A stretch of DNA of 64,000 nucleotides, taken from contig CATLBR010000002.1 of NCBI GenBank assembly GCA_949879795.1, forward strand, positions 62,001-126,000, in the 5' to 3' direction. A model generated the notes under the pieces. That model was given only the letters and a program-made list of their open reading frames with translations, searched no databases and was not told the origin of the DNA. Both the position numbers and the translations under genes were made by a program. The stretch comes from an uncultured Hungatella sp. Lineage in GTDB: Bacteria > Bacillota > Clostridia > Lachnospirales > Lachnospiraceae. Each line of letters begins with the position of its first letter. Position 1 is the first letter of the stretch. Of the stretch, positions 61,841 through 64,000 are shown piece by piece.

Positions 61841-62659
61841 ATGAAAAGAAGTGACAAACTGTTATCTCTTTTTCTTATCACTACACTGCTCTGCTGCACC
61901 ACTTCTTGTAAAAATGCCAACACGGTTCCCCTCATGGACTTTCAGGAGAAGGTGGAATGGAAAGTGCCTGACCCTGCTGTGGGCAAAAGACCGAAGATCC
62001 TCTTTGTGGGAAACAGTCACACCTATTACAACAATCTCTCCACTATGTTTGTAAATATTATAGATGCCTCCGGCTACAAATCCAGTGTCCGCGAACTCTC
62101 CTCGGGATACTACACACTGAAGCAGTTTGCCGACACGGAGAATCAAGGAGGCAAACTGCTGGATAAAACTCTGACGGAACAGTCCTGGGACTTCGTCATA
62201 CTGCAGGAACACACCACCAGTTCTCTGTCTTCTGTCGCCGAGGAAGAGATGTTTCCCTCTTCACGGATTCTGGACAAAAAGATAAAGCAGGCAGGCGGAC
62301 AGACGGCCTTTCTCATGACATGGACTCCCAAAAAGGGAATCAAAGGTCAGAAACCTGAACAGGTTCAATCTGACATTGCCAACACATACATGACTATCGC
62401 CGAGGAGCTGAATGATCTGGTGATACCTGCAGGAATCAGCTTCATGAGATGCACCAAGCTGTATCCGGATATCGAGCTGTGGGATCCTGACGGCCAGCAT
62501 CCATCCCCGGAAGGCTCCTATCTGACAGCCTGCACTATCTATGCCGTCATTTTTCAGGAGTCCCCGGAAAATTGCTCCTACACCGGCGATCTCGATAAAG
62601 ACCTGGCGCTGAAGCTACAGACCATCGCGGCGGAAACCGTTCTGAATTCAACGGAATAG
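61841..62659 (+). CDS. DUF4886 SGNH-like hydrolase, putative lipoprotein (272 aa)
   Basis: The signal peptide ends in T-T-S-C near residue 23, a plausible lipobox. The rest starts with I-L-F-V-G-N-S-H-T-Y-Y-N-N, the SGNH block-I serine motif as found in DUF4886; L-Q-E-H lies in the middle and D-G-Q-H-P-S-P-E-G-S-Y provides the D-x-x-H pair. Probably a surface esterase or deacetylase. GGAGG lies eight bases before the ATG. Single gene. Confidence 0.85.
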   Translation: MKRSDKLLSLFLITTLLCCTTSCKNANTVPLMDFQEKVEWKVPDPAVGKRPKILFVGNSHTYYNNLSTMFVNIIDASGYKSSVRELSSGYYTLKQFADTENQGGKLLDKTLTEQSWDFVILQEHTTSSLSSVAEEEMFPSSRILDKKIKQAGGQTAFLMTWTPKKGIKGQKPEQVQSDIANTYMTIAEELNDLVIPAGISFMRCTKLYPDIELWDPDGQHPSPEGSYLTACTIYAVIFQESPENCSYTGDLDKDLALKLQTIAAETVLNSTE

Positions 62660-62729
62660 AGGATTTCCCCTGCCTTACCGTACCAGGGCGGACCGCGTCA
62701 GCGGCATATTCCCTTCTCTCTACATTCTT

Positions 62730-62769
62730 AAAAAAAAGGACTGACGGAAATCCACTTTCTGCCAGTCCT
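62730..62769 (-). terminator. Intrinsic terminator of the pxpA-coiled-coil transcript
   Basis: AGGACTG and CAGTCCT form a stem with inner mismatches, followed on the minus strand by eight T. It lies 24 bases past the stop of the coiled-coil gene. Confidence 0.85.
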
Positions 62770-62792
62770 CTATTTATGTATACAGATTTTTT

Positions 62793-63665
62793 CTATATTT
62801 CTTCCAGAAGGGCCAGTTCCTCAATCTCCGAAACCGTTCCTGCCGCAGACACGGACTCCCAACCGCTTGCCTGAGTTTTTTCGGCCTGTGACTCTGTAAA
62901 TCGCACCTCTCCGTTTGCAGCCCGCCTGTCAGCCTCTCTGGACTGCTCCGCCTGAGAAACAACTGCTCGATAAGCCTCGCGCCCTCTCACCCGGGCAGCC
63001 TGTTCTTCTACTCTTTCCAGATTCGCCGCAGTGATAACTTCACCCGCAGTATCCCCATCCATCTCCCGAACCGGCCGTTTGTAGATGATTCCTGCCTCTC
63101 TCGCCCAGTAGCGCTGCTTCTGCTCTTCCTCTATCCGCTTCTCCTCGAAGTACTCATCCTCCTGACGCTCTCTTTCCCGCCTCTCCTGGTTGAGCCTTTC
63201 TCTCTCCTTTTTCTCCTGTTCCTTCCTCTTTTTTCTGGCTATCTCCCTCTGCTTCTTTTCCTTCTCTGTCTGGCTGGGCTTTCTTCTGAGAGTGGGGGCG
63301 GCAGACTCCTCTGCAGCCTTGGTCTGTGCCATACGGATCATCTTGGCATCCAGATCCTCGTCTTTCGCCGCCGCTATCTCCGCCATCTTTTCAGTCTTGA
63401 CCCGCTCCGCTTCCTCCCTGGTTCTGCACTGCTTTAAACGGTTCTCATAGGCCTCTCTCTCCCTCTCTATAGCTATGGCCTCCCTGTAAAGCTCCGGCGC
63501 ATACCGCCTGAGGAACTCTTTCTCAGAGGCAGTGAGACGTCCCCCTCCTCTCAGCTTCCGCTTGATCCGCTCCAGCTTTCTGCGGATAACCGCCTGGTTT
63601 TTCGTTGTCTTATCGGACGACAGCAGCTTTATCGTGCCCGGATTGGCGCCATTTACCATCTTCAT
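62793..63665 (-). CDS. Highly charged coiled-coil protein (290 aa)
   Basis: No recognised domain. Residues about 20-205 are almost uninterrupted charged helix, very rich in E, K and R (for example E-K-E-K-K-Q-R-E-I-A-R-K-K-R-K), predicted long coiled coil; the C-terminal 80 residues are less charged and alanine-rich. No signal or membrane segment. It follows pxpA after 69 bases and shares its terminator. Such proteins in Lachnospiraceae are annotated only as hypothetical. Confidence 0.7.
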   Translation of the reverse strand: MKMVNGANPGTIKLLSSDKTTKNQAVIRRKLERIKRKLRGGGRLTASEKEFLRRYAPELYREAIAIEREREAYENRLKQCRTREEAERVKTEKMAEIAAAKDEDLDAKMIRMAQTKAAEESAAPTLRRKPSQTEKEKKQREIARKKRKEQEKKERERLNQERRERERQEDEYFEEKRIEEEQKQRYWAREAGIIYKRPVREMDGDTAGEVITAANLERVEEQAARVRGREAYRAVVSQAEQSREADRRAANGEVRFTESQAEKTQASGWESVSAAGTVSEIEELALLEEI

Positions 63666-63734
63666 ATTCTCACCCCGTATTCCTGTGCTTATCCACGAGA
63701 GTTCCTATGAAGTATTTCGACTCGAATGCCCATA

Positions 63735-64000
63735 TTATAAGTCAAGAGCCGCCAAAGGGCGGATCTCTATACCTTCCCGCGCAAAGGCCTGCCGAATCTT
63801 TTCCACAAACGCCAGAGCCTGGGCCCCGTCGCCGTGAACACAGACCGAGTCTGCTTTGATCGTGATATCCTTCCCTGTAACCGCTGTCACCTTTTTCTCT
63901 TTCACCATCCGAACCACGCGGCGGATAGCCAACTCCTCGTCAGTGATCATGGCTCCTTCTTTCCTACGGTCCACCAGGGTGCCGTCCTCCTCATATCCTC
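63735..64000 (-). CDS. pxpA: 5-oxoprolinase subunit A (LamB/YcsF), C-terminal part; gene runs off the right edge
   Basis: The frame is open to the window edge and reads G-Y-E-E-D-G-T-L-V-D-R-R, then M-I-T-D-E-E, then D-S-V-C-V-H-G-D-G-A-Q-A-L, the C-terminal signature of LamB/YcsF proteins. PxpA works with PxpB and PxpC to open 5-oxoproline to glutamate using ATP. The track shows it as a 79-aa ORF with an internal ATG, which is an artefact of the cut. pxpB and pxpC, if present, lie to the right of this window or elsewhere. Confidence 0.9.
   Translation of the reverse strand, partial: GYEEDGTLVDRRKEGAMITDEELAIRRVVRMVKEKKVTAVTGKDITIKADSVCVHGDGAQALAFVEKIRQAFAREGIEIRPLAALDL

Noticed and set aside
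1-64000. tRNA, rRNA and CRISPR arrays
   Set aside because: Reading for T-loop words, cloverleaf spacing and regularly spaced direct repeats gave no candidate outside coding sequence.

Overview
The window looks like a chromosome segment of a gut Firmicute of the Lachnospiraceae type (Clostridium/Enterocloster/Blautia-like). Reasons: moderate G+C, AGGAGG-type ribosome binding sites in front of almost every gene, three GH36 alpha-galactosidases, a carbohydrate ABC importer without its own ATPase plus a YesL protein, AraC regulators with an N-terminal cupin-like domain, and several small protein families typical of these bacteria. The species cannot be fixed from sequence alone. No rRNA, tRNA or CRISPR array was seen. 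Both ends cut through genes: a SWIM zinc-finger gene at the left and a LamB/YcsF (PxpA) gene at the right.

Layout. 1-3.4 kb: SWIM protein, small hypothetical genes, a YbaK-type deacylase and an HD-domain protein. 3.4-5.6 kb: first GH36 gene. 5.8-13.6 kb: a tight eight-gene minus-strand operon encoding a PD-(D/E)XK nuclease-like protein, a beta-CASP/RNase J-like metallo-hydrolase, two tandem paralogues with FliG-C-like ends, two other paralogues sharing an IYSLDI-type N-terminus, one small protein and a two-HTH protein. 13.6-16.5 kb: a cluster of perfect hairpins, a metallophosphatase remnant, a SUKH protein, a PsiE-like membrane protein and a PepSY protein. 16.8-31.6 kb: three minus-strand genes. 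Two of them form a visibly A+T-richer pair: a 3065-residue protein with N-terminal LOTUS/OST-HTH-like domains, a very long alpha-solenoid, a beta-sandwich and a C-terminal AAA/STAND ATPase, and directly behind it a STAND ATPase carrying a HEPN-type RNLAGH motif. The third is a 1012-residue protein. The pair is my best candidate for an undescribed system, probably an NLR-like, RNA-targeting defence module.

31.9-44.2 kb is mostly housekeeping and small-family genes: GH25 lysozyme, MATE pump with divergent LysR regulator, DUF1113-type membrane protein, CutC, glycosylasparaginase, GNAT, DUF3795, DUF3592, DUF3788, sugar acetyltransferase and hemerythrin.

44.4-55.2 kb is an alpha-galactoside island. 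A solute-binding lipoprotein, two permeases, YesL and a GH36 enzyme form one minus-strand operon. Two AraC regulators diverge from it and a third GH36 gene converges on them. A putative AraC operator with 11-bp direct repeats 20 bp apart lies in the divergent region. The likely pathway is uptake of raffinose-, stachyose- or melibiose-like sugars and intracellular removal of galactose, with the ATPase supplied from elsewhere.

55.4-64 kb: CitMHS-type citrate transporter, an OmpR-type regulator and a hybrid histidine kinase, a Cof-type HAD phosphatase, a patatin-like lipase, a DUF4886 SGNH-like lipoprotein, a highly charged coiled-coil protein and the end of pxpA. Starts given below were often moved inward from the ORF track where a clear ribosome binding site supports a later ATG.
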